Assembly (NCBI RefSeq): GCF_007672725.1
Contig: NZ_VDTC01000002.1
Coordinates: 248,001 to 312,000 of the forward strand
Reading direction: 5' to 3'
From: Corynebacterium aurimucosum ATCC 700975
GTDB lineage: Bacteria > Actinomycetota > Actinomycetes > Mycobacteriales > Mycobacteriaceae
DNA length: 64,000 bases
Shown: one piece after another, positions 35,545 through 45,805 of the stretch
Layout: each line of letters opens with the position of its first letter
How positions within the stretch are numbered: the first letter of the stretch is position 1
Notes under the pieces: generated by a model
Databases searched by the model: none
What the model was told of the DNA's origin: nothing
What the model saw: only the letters and a program-made list of their open reading frames with translations
Program-made: the position numbers and the translations under genes

Positions 35545-36183
35545 ATGAGCTACACCGCGACCGACACGGCGTCTCTGGGCGCCACGGCACGTGAACTCGC
35601 GCTCAGCTTTCCCTTGCAGTGCCTTGTCCCCGCCGTGGTCCTGACCGTCGTAGGAGTGACCTGCCGCCACCTCATCACGCGAGTCCGCCCCAGCATTTTC
35701 GGCGATGCCGGCCTCTCCCTGCACCGCGCGGCCCTCGCCAGCGCCCTTGCGGGATTGGCCGTGGGCGCGGTGTCCTTTCTTCCCCTGCATTTTGGGCCTA
35801 TCGTCATACTCTCATCGGCGCTGTTCTCGCTGTGTGCCGCGCTCATCGCGTGGAGCGCGCGCGAGTCCTTTTCTGCCTCCGGCATGGGGATTGGTGTGAT
35901 GATGCTGACCGTCGGTGCGGTCGATGTGGTGCTGTTGCTTGTCGACGCCGCCTGGGGCCCCATCCCCGAGCCTCACACCACGGGCACGGACTTCGGCATT
36001 ATGTGGGTGCTTTATGCACTGCCGGGCCTCGTCGCCGCGGGATTGGCCGCAGCCTTAAGCACCATGCCGGCCAAGGAAGCCGCCCGGATTCGCCGCGCGG
36101 AACAGGCGCGCGCTGCGGCGCAGGACTCTACCTCGCTTCACTCGACCTCGCTTCAGCTACGCCGAAGCGTCACCACTAGGTAG
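35545..36183 (+). CDS. Hypothetical membrane protein
   Basis: The 212-residue protein has about five membrane helices (roughly 22-42, 60-80, 84-104, 110-135 and 148-175) and a basic C-terminal tail of about 35 residues. I do not recognise a family. It is divergent from the DUF177-rnc-mutM group and converges on sepIVA, with 29 bp between the stop codons. Codon use matches its neighbours, so it is probably a real lineage-specific gene rather than an insertion. Confidence 0.72.
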   Translation: MSYTATDTASLGATARELALSFPLQCLVPAVVLTVVGVTCRHLITRVRPSIFGDAGLSLHRAALASALAGLAVGAVSFLPLHFGPIVILSSALFSLCAALIAWSARESFSASGMGIGVMMLTVGAVDVVLLLVDAAWGPIPEPHTTGTDFGIMWVLYALPGLVAAGLAAALSTMPAKEAARIRRAEQARAAAQDSTSLHSTSLQLRRSVTTR

Positions 36184-36212
36184 TTGCCCGCACCTTAATT
36201 CAACAATTCGGC

Positions 36213-36959
36213 TTAGTAATCACGGGGCGCACGCGGCGCACGGCGCACAGGCTCCCGGGTCTCGCGCACAGCGCTTCGTCCCTCACCATGTGATTCACCG
36301 CGGGAACGCACGCCGGCGCCCCGCCGCAGCGCGGAGCGATCGTTGTTGACGGTACGCAAGAGATCGGACAAGGTGGTCTCGAACTCCCCGAGCTTGGCGT
36401 CAACGAATTCATCGCACTCGGTGCGCAGGCGGTTGGACTCAGAGTGCGCGGTCTCCACAATGCGGTGCGCCTCATCGTCGGCGCGGCGCACAACCTCGGA
36501 TTCGGAGACCAAACGGTCCTGCTCGGCTTGGCCTGCTGCGACGGCGCGCTGGTACTCCTCATCCGCCTGGGCGCGGGTGCGCTCGGCGTCGGAGCGTGCG
36601 TTCTCTACGAGGTTGGTGGCCTCATCTTCCGCCTGGGCTACCAAGGTGGTGGCGCGGTGTTGAGCGTCGGCAAGCATGGCGTCTGAGTCCTCACGCGCAC
36701 GGGCAACGGTGTCATCGGCCTCGGCGGTGGCCTCAGAAATAATCTGCTCCGCGCGCTCCTCAGCACCCTGGAGGATCTCGTCCTGCTTGTCTAGGACGTC
36801 CTGGGCGTCATCCATTTCAACGGGGAGGGCGTTGCGGAGATCGTCGAGAAGCGCCAGCATTTCGTGGCGCGGAACCATGCAGTTGGAGGTCATGGGAACG
36901 GCATAGGCCTGTTCCAGATTGCGAACAAGTTCATCGAGGGACTCAAATACGCGGTACAT
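36213..36959 (-). CDS. sepIVA: SepIVA/DivIVA-domain septation protein
   Basis: The 248-residue protein begins MYRVFESLDELVRNLEQA and is almost entirely coiled coil (about residues 45-195), with a basic Arg-rich tail. This matches the second actinobacterial DivIVA-like protein, SepIVA (Rv2927c in M. tuberculosis), which works in septation and cell-envelope growth. The position beside DUF177-rnc-mutM-smc-ftsY is the same as in mycobacteria, which supports orthology. It is not Wag31/DivIVA itself, which lies in the dcw cluster. Confidence 0.85.
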   Translation of the reverse strand: MYRVFESLDELVRNLEQAYAVPMTSNCMVPRHEMLALLDDLRNALPVEMDDAQDVLDKQDEILQGAEERAEQIISEATAEADDTVARAREDSDAMLADAQHRATTLVAQAEDEATNLVENARSDAERTRAQADEEYQRAVAAGQAEQDRLVSESEVVRRADDEAHRIVETAHSESNRLRTECDEFVDAKLGEFETTLSDLLRTVNNDRSALRRGAGVRSRGESHGEGRSAVRETREPVRRAPRAPRDY

Positions 36960-37021
36960 GGCACCAGCCTATCCAAGCGCACGCACACTGCGACGTATCC
37001 CACGCGGGAAGAAATGGCGAA

Positions 37022-37046
37022 AACCTCCCCGGCAAGCGAGGAGGTT
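37022..37046 (-). terminator. Terminator of gdh
   Basis: AACCTCC and GGAGGTT pair across an 11-nt loop, and on the minus strand TTTTC follows the stem. It lies 28 bp after the gdh stop, before sepIVA. Confidence 0.7.
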
Positions 37047-37074
37047 AAGCGCGGATACAGAGATAAGGAAACGG

Positions 37075-38544
<1,470 letters not shown>

Positions 38545-38580
38545 TCAGAGGGCGAAAATTTTTTCCCGTTTCCGCTTCCA

Positions 38581-38586
38581 TATACT
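38581..38586 (+). promoter_or_regulatory. -10 hexamer TATACT, leaderless glxK transcript
   Basis: TATACT ends 7 nt before the ATG at 38594 and only 1 nt before an in-frame ATG at 38588. A transcript starting about 7 nt after the hexamer would begin with the ATG at 38594, which settles the start as MRILVAPDSFKG. Confidence 0.6.
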
Positions 38587-38593
38587 CATGTGC

Positions 38594-39712
38594 ATGCGCA
38601 TACTTGTTGCCCCCGACTCTTTTAAAGGCACCGCCACTGCCGCCGAAGCCGCTGCCGCCATTGCTTTGGGCGCGCGCCGCGCCCTCGGCTCCTCCCCGCA
38701 CGCCGCTACGGCACAGGTAACCACTCTCCCTATGGCCGATGGTGGCGAGGGCACCGCGGAGGTACTCGCCAGCGCTGCCGTTCACCGCGACGGTACGGCG
38801 GGCCAGACCATTACGCTGCCCACCACCGATGCCATCGGGCGCCTCACCGAGGCCAGCTACCAGCTCGTGGGTGACACGGCCTTCATCGACGTCGCGGCGG
38901 CCACCGGCCTGCCCGCTGTCTCCGACGCCCTCGATCCGCTCCACGCGGATTCCTATGGCACGGGAGTGCTGCTTGCCGACGCCGAATCGCGCGGCGCCAA
39001 GCACATCGTCTTGGGGCTTGGCGGCAGCGCCAGCATCGACGGCGGGCTCGGCATCCTCGCCGCGCTCGGCGCCGCCGCCCACGATTCCCGCGGCTACGCC
39101 CTGCCCAAAGGCGGCGCCCCGCTGGTCAACCTCGATCACATTGACACCGCACAGCTCAACATGAAGGCGGCCATGCTGGACTACACCTTGGTCACCGACA
39201 CGCGCGCCGTTCCCATCCAGGCCGCGACGATGTACGGCCCTCAAAAGGGCGCCGAGGGCGAACAGGTGGCGCTGCTCGCCGGCGCGATGCTGAAGCTATG
39301 CGAGGTCACGGATACCGACCTGCAAGCGGAGTTCTTGGGTGCCGCCGGCGGCATCCCCATCGCCTTAAGCTGGCTCTCACGCACACTGTGGGGCACGGCG
39401 GAGCACTGCCGCATCGTTCCCGGCGGGCGCTATGTGGCCGAGGCGCTCGACCTGCCCGCGCGCATCGCCGAGGCTGATCTCGTCCTCACCGGTGAGGGGC
39501 GCTTCGACGATCAATCGCTCACCGGAAAAGTCGTGGGCACGCTGGCGGAGATGACCGGGCCGCCGACGCTGGGCATCATCGCTGGCTCCGCTACGGCACC
39601 GGCGCCGCAAGGCGCGCTCCTAGAGGAGCTCGACGGGGATGAACGCGGGGACGTCGCCCAGCGCTTGAGCGCCGCAGCCGAACGCCTCGTCCGCAGCTTT
39701 CTACAGAGCTAG
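38594..39712 (+). CDS. glxK: Glycerate kinase (type I)
   Basis: The 372-residue enzyme phosphorylates D-glycerate, feeding glyoxylate or sugar-acid products into glycolysis. It has the family N-terminus MRILVAPDSFKGT, PMADGGEGT, LGLGGSASIDGG and the C-terminal block LVLTGEGRFDDQSLTGK. It is divergent from gdh across 172 bp and converges on the tautomerase-like gene. No other glyoxylate gene is near. Confidence 0.93.
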   Translation: MRILVAPDSFKGTATAAEAAAAIALGARRALGSSPHAATAQVTTLPMADGGEGTAEVLASAAVHRDGTAGQTITLPTTDAIGRLTEASYQLVGDTAFIDVAAATGLPAVSDALDPLHADSYGTGVLLADAESRGAKHIVLGLGGSASIDGGLGILAALGAAAHDSRGYALPKGGAPLVNLDHIDTAQLNMKAAMLDYTLVTDTRAVPIQAATMYGPQKGAEGEQVALLAGAMLKLCEVTDTDLQAEFLGAAGGIPIALSWLSRTLWGTAEHCRIVPGGRYVAEALDLPARIAEADLVLTGEGRFDDQSLTGKVVGTLAEMTGPPTLGIIAGSATAPAPQGALLEELDGDERGDVAQRLSAAAERLVRSFLQS

Positions 39713-39743
39713 CTCTCTTCGGGGCTAAACCTTCTCTGCAGGA

Positions 39744-40142
39744 CTAAGGGGTTACCTGCACCGCCCACGGGAAGATGGCCGGGCGCTCGTGGGCGAGCTC
39801 ATCCTCCAGCAACACGTGATCCTTCGGCAAGACCGAATGCGGAGTTAACAGGCGCGCGAGGACCATGGTCAGCTGGTTAACGGACCCCTTCACGCCATCG
39901 ACGTCGATGGCGTAGCGGTAAACATTTGCGTCTTCGAGGTCACGTTCTTCATGCTCCTCCCGGTAGGTTTGGCGCAGCTGCTCTTCCAGCCCCTCCGGGA
40001 GTGCGGGCTCGTGCACGCGAGTAACCTCAGCAGAGGCCAGCGAGTTATTGTCCACCAGCTTGTGGGTGGCAGTACTAAAGATTTCGGCCACACGCTCGGC
40101 TTGGGCATCCGGCACCAGAACATCAAAGTGAATCAATGGCAT
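39744..40142 (-). CDS. Tautomerase-like hypothetical protein
   Basis: The 132-residue protein begins MPLIHFDVLVPDAQ, which resembles the beta1 strand and N-terminal Pro of the 4-oxalocrotonate tautomerase superfamily (Pro1 is exposed after Met removal). The later sequence, with a Glu/Arg-rich helix and VDGVKGSVNQLTMVL, does not let me name a subfamily. The start is supported by a leaderless promoter; a longer frame has no support. It is divergent from the M20 gene with just 36 bp between starts. Confidence 0.6.
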   Translation of the reverse strand: MPLIHFDVLVPDAQAERVAEIFSTATHKLVDNNSLASAEVTRVHEPALPEGLEEQLRQTYREEHEERDLEDANVYRYAIDVDGVKGSVNQLTMVLARLLTPHSVLPKDHVLLEDELAHERPAIFPWAVQVTP

Positions 40143-40149
40143 GTAGGTA

Positions 40150-40155
40150 ACCCTA
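40150..40155 (-). promoter_or_regulatory. -10 hexamer TAGGGT of the tautomerase-like gene
   Basis: On the minus strand TAGGGT ends 7 nt before the ATG at 40142, predicting a leaderless mRNA. It lies inside a perfect repeat GTAGG-TAAC-CCTAC at 40143-40156, a possible operator shared with the divergent M20 gene. Confidence 0.5.
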
Positions 40156-40178
40156 CCCAAACTTGGAGGACAGTAACT

Positions 40179-41387
40179 ATGGCAGATCCCACACTTTCGC
40201 GTCTGACCGAGCTCTTAGTGGACGATTCCGTCGATCTCAGCTGGCAACGGGCCTTCTACGAGGATCTGCATGCCCACCCTGAGCTTTCCCATGAAGAGGA
40301 ACGCACCGCCGGGCGGATTCTGGAACAACTAGAAAACTACGATTGTGAACTCGTCACCGGCATCGGCGGACACGGTATCGTCGCTATCTTCCGCAATGGG
40401 GATGGCCCCACCGCGCTGATGCGGGCCGATTTCGATGCCCTCCCTGTAGCCGAGGAAACCGGCGTCCCCTTCGCCTCGACCAACGGCGCGATGCATGCCT
40501 GCGGGCACGATGTGCACGCCACCGCGTTGCTCGGCGCGTGCGCGATTCTCGACGCCCACCGCAACACCTGGCGCGGCACCTTCCTAGCACTGTTCCAGCC
40601 CGCCGAAGAATCGTCCATGGGTGCCAAATACATGATCGCCGACGGGCTCACCGAGCGCGTCCCTGCACCGGATGTGTGCTTCGGCCAGCACGTCATGCCG
40701 GGCCCCGCCGGGCAAGTCCAATCCACCGCCGGCCCCATCCTGGCCGGCTGCGACTCCCTTCGCATTCGCATCACGGGGCGCTCGGCGCACGCCTCCATGC
40801 CGCACGAAGCCATCGACCCCTCCTATGTGGCCGCCATGGTGGTCACGCGTCTGCAGGCCATCGTCGGCCGCGAAGTTCCTCCCCATGACTTCTTCGTCAT
40901 CTCGGTGGGCGAGCTACATTCGGGTGATAAGAACAACATCATTCCAGGTGGCGCCGAGCTAGTGCTCAACACGCGTTATTACAAACCGGAATTGGCCGAG
41001 CGCGTCTACGCCTCCCTCGAGCGCATGGTGCGCGCCGAATGCGAGGCGTCCGGGTGCCCGGCAGCACCGACCTTCGAATACTTCGCTCACGGCGAGGTCA
41101 CCGATAACGACGCTGCCACCCACCAGGCTGTTCGCGCCGCCTTCGACGAGGTCTTCGGCAAGCTCTCCGTCACCGCCGCGCCCTCCACCGTCTCCGAGGA
41201 CTTTTGCTATCTCCCGCAGGCCTGGGGCGTGCCTTATTACTTCTGGTTCATCGGCTCCACACCGGAAAACCTCCTCGACAACCCGCCCGTTAACCACCAG
41301 GCCACCTTCCTACCGGACTATGAGCCCACGATGCGCTCGGCCACTCGCGCTGGGGCCGCCGCCGTTCTGTCTTTCCTTGGACGCTAA
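40179..41387 (+). CDS. M20 family amidohydrolase (hippurate hydrolase-like)
   Basis: The 402-residue metallopeptidase-like enzyme has the metal site ACGHDVHATALLGA, the acidic block FQPAEESSMGAKYM, a dimerization domain with GRSAHASMPHEAIDP, and a late His in the segment DNPPVNHQATFLPD. The family hydrolyses N-acyl amino acids such as hippurate or N-acetyl derivatives. The ATG has GGAGGA 8 nt upstream. No transporter or regulator for its substrate is adjacent, so the true substrate is unknown. Confidence 0.92.
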   Translation: MADPTLSRLTELLVDDSVDLSWQRAFYEDLHAHPELSHEEERTAGRILEQLENYDCELVTGIGGHGIVAIFRNGDGPTALMRADFDALPVAEETGVPFASTNGAMHACGHDVHATALLGACAILDAHRNTWRGTFLALFQPAEESSMGAKYMIADGLTERVPAPDVCFGQHVMPGPAGQVQSTAGPILAGCDSLRIRITGRSAHASMPHEAIDPSYVAAMVVTRLQAIVGREVPPHDFFVISVGELHSGDKNNIIPGGAELVLNTRYYKPELAERVYASLERMVRAECEASGCPAAPTFEYFAHGEVTDNDAATHQAVRAAFDEVFGKLSVTAAPSTVSEDFCYLPQAWGVPYYFWFIGSTPENLLDNPPVNHQATFLPDYEPTMRSATRAGAAAVLSFLGR

Positions 41388-41529
41388 GCCTCTGTGCCCA
41401 ACGCCACTCGGCATCACGGTCTGCGTGAAACGTTGGTCAGTGTCCTGGTCTGCAGGTGCATACAGAACTGGTTAAGCTTGGGAGTTGGTATTTTTTCCGC
41501 ATTTATATGCCTCAAGTGAAGGGATTCTC

Positions 41530-43920
41530 ATGAGTCAACCCCAGCACTCCGATTTCCAATCCGCAGTTCCTGGACACGTTCGCGCCGCAGCCGGCGTCTC
41601 CCCCTCTCGTGCGACCGACCGCAAGTTTTGGTCCGGTCTGTCTTCCTCGGTGATGGAGCAGATTGCAGACAATTGGGAGGCCACCCGCAGCGCCTACGCT
41701 GCCACTCGTCAGCAGCACTACTTCTCCGCTGAGTTCCTGCAGGGTCGTGCCCTGCTCAACAACCTCACCAACGTCGGTCTCGTCGATGAGGCCCGCGCCG
41801 CTACTAAGGCTGCGGGCCACGAGTTGGCTGATGTCCTCGAAGCCGAGCACGATGCCGCACTCGGCAACGGCGGCTTGGGCCGCCTCGCCGCCTGCTTCCT
41901 CGACTCCGCCGTCACCCAGGACTACCCGGTGACCGGCTATGGTCTCTTGTACCGCTATGGCTTGTTCCGCCAGTCCTTCGACAACGGTTTCCAGCGCGAG
42001 GAGCCGGATGCATGGATGGAAAACGGCTACGACTTCATCATTCGCCGCGCTTCCGAGCAGCGCCTAGTCCACTTCAACGACATGGACGTGCGCGCCATCC
42101 CCTATGACATGCCGATCACCGGTTATGGCACCGATAACGTGGGCACCCTGCGCCTGTGGAAGTCCGAACCCATCGATGAATTCGATTACGATGCCTTCAA
42201 CTCGCAGCGGTTCACCGAGGCCATCGTGGAGCGCGAGCGCGTCATGGACATCTGCCGCGTGCTCTACCCCAACGACACCACCTACGAGGGCAAGGTCCTG
42301 CGCGTCCGTCAGCAGTACTTCTTCGTATCGGCCTCGCTGCAGCAGATGATCGATAACTACATCGAGCACCACGGCGAGGACCTCACCGGCTTCGCTGAGT
42401 ACAACTGCATCCAGCTCAATGACACCCACCCGGTGCTGGCCATCCCGGAATTGCTCCGCCTGCTTCTCGACGAACACGGGATGGGCTGGGATGAAGCCTG
42501 GAAGGTCGTCACCGAGACCTTCGCCTACACCAACCACACGGTGCTGGCTGAGGCCCTGGAGAGCTGGGAAGTGTCCATCTTCCAGAAGCTGTTCTGGCGC
42601 ATCTGGGAACTGGTGGAAGAGATCGACCGCCGCTTCCGCGAGGACATGGCCCAACGCGGCTTGGATCGGGGCCGCATCGACTACATGGCCCCGGTATCCG
42701 ACGGCCACGTCCACATGGCGTGGATCGCCTGCTATGCCGCGTACTCCATCAACGGCGTCGCTGCCCTGCACACCGAAATCATCAAGGCGGACACGCTCTC
42801 CGAGTGGCACGAGCTGTGGCCGGAGAAGTTCAACAACAAGACCAACGGTGTGACCCCGCGCCGCTGGCTGCGCATGTGCAACCCGCGCCTGTCCGACCTG
42901 CTCACAGAACAAGCTGGCTCCGATGCCTGGGTCACCGATCTGACTGAGCTGGCGAAGCTGGCTCCTTTGGCAGAGGATGAGAAGGTACTGCGCCAACTCA
43001 TCAATATCAAGCGCGCCAACAAGCAGGATTTCGCCGCCTGGATTGACGCGCACCAGGGCGCAACCGTGGACCCGGATTCCATCTTCGACGTCCAGATTAA
43101 GCGCCTGCACGAGTACAAGCGCCAGCTGATGAACGCGCTCTACATCCTGGACCTGTACTTCCGCATCAAGGTCGACGGCGAGACCGTCCCGAAGCGCACC
43201 TTCATCTTCGGCGCGAAGGCCGCCCCGGGCTATGTCCGCGCCAAGGCCATCATCAAGCTCATCAACGCCATCGGTGACTTGGTCAACAACGACCCAGCCA
43301 CCAAGGACGTACTCAACGTGGTCTTCGTTGAGAACTACAACGTCTCCCCCGCCGAGCACATCATCCCGGCCGCTGACGTCTCCGAGCAGATTTCCGTCGC
43401 TGGCAAGGAAGCTTCCGGTACCTCCAACATGAAGTTCATGATGAACGGTGCCCTGACCTTGGGCACCATGGACGGCGCCAACGTGGAGATCGTCGAGGCA
43501 GTGGGCGAAGAAAACGCCTACATCTTCGGCGCCCGCAACGAGGAGATCCCGCAGCTGCGCGCCGAGTACAACCCGGGTGAGCTCTACAACACGGTTCCGG
43601 GCTTGGCACGCGTCCTCGACGCCTTCACCGATGGCACGCTGGGCTCTGAAAATGCGGGCATGTTTGGGGATCTTCGCTCCTCGTTACTCGATGGATTTGG
43701 CGAGCACGCCCAGGACACCTACTACGTTCTTGGGGACTTTGCCGACTACCGCGAGACCCGCGACCGCATGGCAGCCGACTATGACGCTGATGAGCTGGCA
43801 TGGGCCAAGAAGGCATGGCTTAATATCTGCTACTCCGGCCGCTTCTCCTCCGACCGCACAATCGCCGACTACGCCAACGAGGTGTGGAAGCTGGCCCCGA
43901 CTCCCATCGCCAACGTCTAG
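41530..43920 (+). CDS. glgP: Glycogen/maltodextrin phosphorylase
   Basis: The 796-residue glycosyltransferase family 35 enzyme releases glucose 1-phosphate from alpha-1,4-glucans. It has GNGGLGRLAACFLDS, the arginine-rich phosphate-site region and the pyridoxal-phosphate lysine in EASGTSNMKFMMNGA. The start is the ATG with GAAGGGA upstream; the frame extends 15 codons more but no start there has a ribosome site. In Corynebacterium it works with GlgX, encoded 16 kb away in this window. Confidence 0.96.
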   Translation: MSQPQHSDFQSAVPGHVRAAAGVSPSRATDRKFWSGLSSSVMEQIADNWEATRSAYAATRQQHYFSAEFLQGRALLNNLTNVGLVDEARAATKAAGHELADVLEAEHDAALGNGGLGRLAACFLDSAVTQDYPVTGYGLLYRYGLFRQSFDNGFQREEPDAWMENGYDFIIRRASEQRLVHFNDMDVRAIPYDMPITGYGTDNVGTLRLWKSEPIDEFDYDAFNSQRFTEAIVERERVMDICRVLYPNDTTYEGKVLRVRQQYFFVSASLQQMIDNYIEHHGEDLTGFAEYNCIQLNDTHPVLAIPELLRLLLDEHGMGWDEAWKVVTETFAYTNHTVLAEALESWEVSIFQKLFWRIWELVEEIDRRFREDMAQRGLDRGRIDYMAPVSDGHVHMAWIACYAAYSINGVAALHTEIIKADTLSEWHELWPEKFNNKTNGVTPRRWLRMCNPRLSDLLTEQAGSDAWVTDLTELAKLAPLAEDEKVLRQLINIKRANKQDFAAWIDAHQGATVDPDSIFDVQIKRLHEYKRQLMNALYILDLYFRIKVDGETVPKRTFIFGAKAAPGYVRAKAIIKLINAIGDLVNNDPATKDVLNVVFVENYNVSPAEHIIPAADVSEQISVAGKEASGTSNMKFMMNGALTLGTMDGANVEIVEAVGEENAYIFGARNEEIPQLRAEYNPGELYNTVPGLARVLDAFTDGTLGSENAGMFGDLRSSLLDGFGEHAQDTYYVLGDFADYRETRDRMAADYDADELAWAKKAWLNICYSGRFSSDRTIADYANEVWKLAPTPIANV

Positions 43921-43927
43921 GTAGATG

Positions 43928-43959
43928 GGGTTAATAGGCGCGCTAGTGCCTATTAACCC
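43928..43959. repeat. Perfect 12-bp inverted repeat after glgP
   Basis: GGGTTAATAGGC and GCCTATTAACCC are separated by 8 nt, 7 bp after the glgP stop. Neither strand has a T run after the stem, so it may act as an mRNA 3'-end stabiliser or a weak terminator rather than a standard intrinsic terminator. Confidence 0.6.
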
Positions 43960-43992
43960 TTAGATGGGTAGTCCTTCAAGACTCCTTCAAGG

Positions 43993-44058
43993 CAAAAGCG
44001 CCGCCCCACTCAATTACCCCCTTCCGCCATTGCGGGAAAGAGGCCGAGTGAGGCGGCG
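43993..44058 (-). terminator. Terminator of pyk
   Basis: On the minus strand CGCCGCCTCACTC pairs with GAGTGGGGCGGCG (a nearly perfect 13-bp stem) and CTTTTGCC follows. The loop of about 34 nt is large. It starts 21 bp after the pyk stop. Confidence 0.7.
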
Positions 44059-44079
44059 TTGCCTTACTGCGCGAGAGCC

Positions 44080-45504
44080 CTACTTATCGCGCAGCGTCTG
44101 ACCCAGCTCGTGGACCTGAATCATGTTGGTGTTACCGGAGATTCCAGGAGGCGTACCGGCGATGACGACGATCATGTCGCCTTCCTTGTACTTATCCATC
44201 CCCAGCAGCGCCTCATCGATGGCTTCCATCATGTTATCGGTGGACTCCACCGATTCACTCAGGAAGGTCTCGGCGCCCCAGGTCAAAGCCAACTGCGAGC
44301 GCACGGCCGGATGCGGGGTAAAGGCAAGCAGCGGCAGCGGCGAGTGCAAACGAGCCACGCGCTTTGCGGTATCACCGGAGGTGGTGAACGCCACGATTGC
44401 CTTCGCGTTAAGGCGCTCAGCGATATCGCGTGCGGAGTAGGACACGACACCGCGCTTGGTGCGCGGAACGTGCGTCAGCGGAGGAACGCGGCCACCCTGC
44501 TCGGCATTCGCGACGATCTTGGACATGGTGCGCACGACATTCTGTGGGTCGATGCCCACGGACGTCTCGCCGGAGAGCATGACTGCATCGGCGCCGTCGA
44601 GCACTGCGTTGGCAACGTCGGACGCCTCCGCGCGGGTCGGCCGCAGATTGGAAATCATGGAATCGAGCATCTGTGTTGCCACGATTACCGGCTTGGCGTT
44701 CTCACGCGCAATCTGGATGGCGCGCTTCTGGAACAGCGGAACCTGCTCCAGCGGCACCTCGACGCCGAGGTCACCGCGGGCAATCATGATGGCATCGAAT
44801 GCCAGCACGATGGATTCGAGGGCATCGACAGCTTCCGGCTTCTCCAGCTTGGCGATGACCGGAACGCGGCGGCCTTCCTCATCCATAATCTCGTGGACCT
44901 TGTCCACGTCGGCCGGGGAACGCACGAAGGACAGAGCAATCAGGTCGACACCAAGCTTCAAGGCGAAGCGGAGATCTGCGATGTCCTTTTCCGACAGGGC
45001 CGGGACGGAAATGTCCATGCCCGGCAGGGACACGCCCTTGTTGTTCGAGACCGGACCGCCTTCGGTGACCTCACAGACGACGTCGTTGCCATCGACTTCC
45101 TTGCACACGACGGCGACCTTGCCATCGTCGATAAGCAGGCGGTCACCCGGCTTCGCGTCCTTCGCCAGGTTCTTGTATGTGGTGGACACGCGGTCGTGCG
45201 TGCCTTCCACGTCCTCAACAGTGATGCGGACGATCTCGCCGTCCTTCCACATCTCTTCACCGTTGATGAAGCGACCCAGACGGATCTTCGGACCCTGCAA
45301 GTCCGCCAACACACCGACGGCGTGGCCGGTCTCATCGGTGGCCTCGCGGACCCAGCGATAGTTCGCTTCATGATCCGCGTGCTCGCCGTGAGACATGTTC
45401 AGACGCGCCACGTCCATGCCCGCTTCAACGAGGCCAAGGATTCCTTCCTTGCTTGCTACCGCGGGACCCAACGTACAAACGATTTTGGTTCTTCTATCCA
45501 ACAT
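44080..45504 (-). CDS. pyk: Pyruvate kinase
   Basis: The 474-residue enzyme makes pyruvate and ATP from phosphoenolpyruvate. It begins MLDRRTKIVCTLGPAV and has the active-site motif IMIARGDLGVEVPLEQV and the C-terminal allosteric domain (ARLHSPLPLLAFTPH). The length is standard. It is preceded by a 301-bp intergenic region and followed by its own terminator, so it is probably monocistronic. Confidence 0.97.
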   Translation of the reverse strand: MLDRRTKIVCTLGPAVASKEGILGLVEAGMDVARLNMSHGEHADHEANYRWVREATDETGHAVGVLADLQGPKIRLGRFINGEEMWKDGEIVRITVEDVEGTHDRVSTTYKNLAKDAKPGDRLLIDDGKVAVVCKEVDGNDVVCEVTEGGPVSNNKGVSLPGMDISVPALSEKDIADLRFALKLGVDLIALSFVRSPADVDKVHEIMDEEGRRVPVIAKLEKPEAVDALESIVLAFDAIMIARGDLGVEVPLEQVPLFQKRAIQIARENAKPVIVATQMLDSMISNLRPTRAEASDVANAVLDGADAVMLSGETSVGIDPQNVVRTMSKIVANAEQGGRVPPLTHVPRTKRGVVSYSARDIAERLNAKAIVAFTTSGDTAKRVARLHSPLPLLAFTPHPAVRSQLALTWGAETFLSESVESTDNMMEAIDEALLGMDKYKEGDMIVVIAGTPPGISGNTNMIQVHELGQTLRDK

Positions 45505-45805
45505 GGAATGCCTTACTCACATCGGGAGCTTCTAACGGTTCCCAAACTACCCCGGTTTACTGGTCTCGGCCACTACGAATGACGCTCATAGCGCGTTTTC
45601 AAGCCTCGTCCCGAGTGCTCTCCAGGACTGAGCAAAGCCCCAAATATTCGGCAACAAACGGGAATACCCGGGCACATCTGGGCATTTCGTACTCATCATT
45701 CGGAACCTCAGGCTTCCGAATAAGAGCTCAAAAACACCGTGTGTGATCCCGGCTACTTTTTCTGTTTTCAGCGCCTAAAACAGGCAGACGCTACGAAAGC
45801 CGTAC
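45505..45805. other. 301-bp intergenic region between lgt and pyk
   Basis: No coding frame is supported here. The region holds two perfect inverted repeats: ATTCGGAA/TTCCGAAT with an 8-nt spacer at 45708-45731, and CTGTTTT/AAAACAG at 45762-45783. The pyk promoter and the 3' end of lgt must both lie in it. A long pyk leader is possible. Confidence 0.4.
45708..45731. promoter_or_regulatory. 8-bp inverted repeat upstream of pyk
   Basis: ATTCGGAA-CCTCAGGC-TTCCGAAT is a perfect dyad about 205 bp before the pyk start. No T run follows on either strand, which favours an operator or structured leader over a terminator. The cognate protein is unknown. Confidence 0.35.

Noticed and set aside
42064-43359. 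431-codon minus-strand frame opposite glgP
   Set aside because: Shadow of a conserved phosphorylase; no ribosome site or family.
44059-45582. 507-codon plus-strand frame opposite pyk
   Set aside because: Shadow frame; pyk has intact catalytic motifs.
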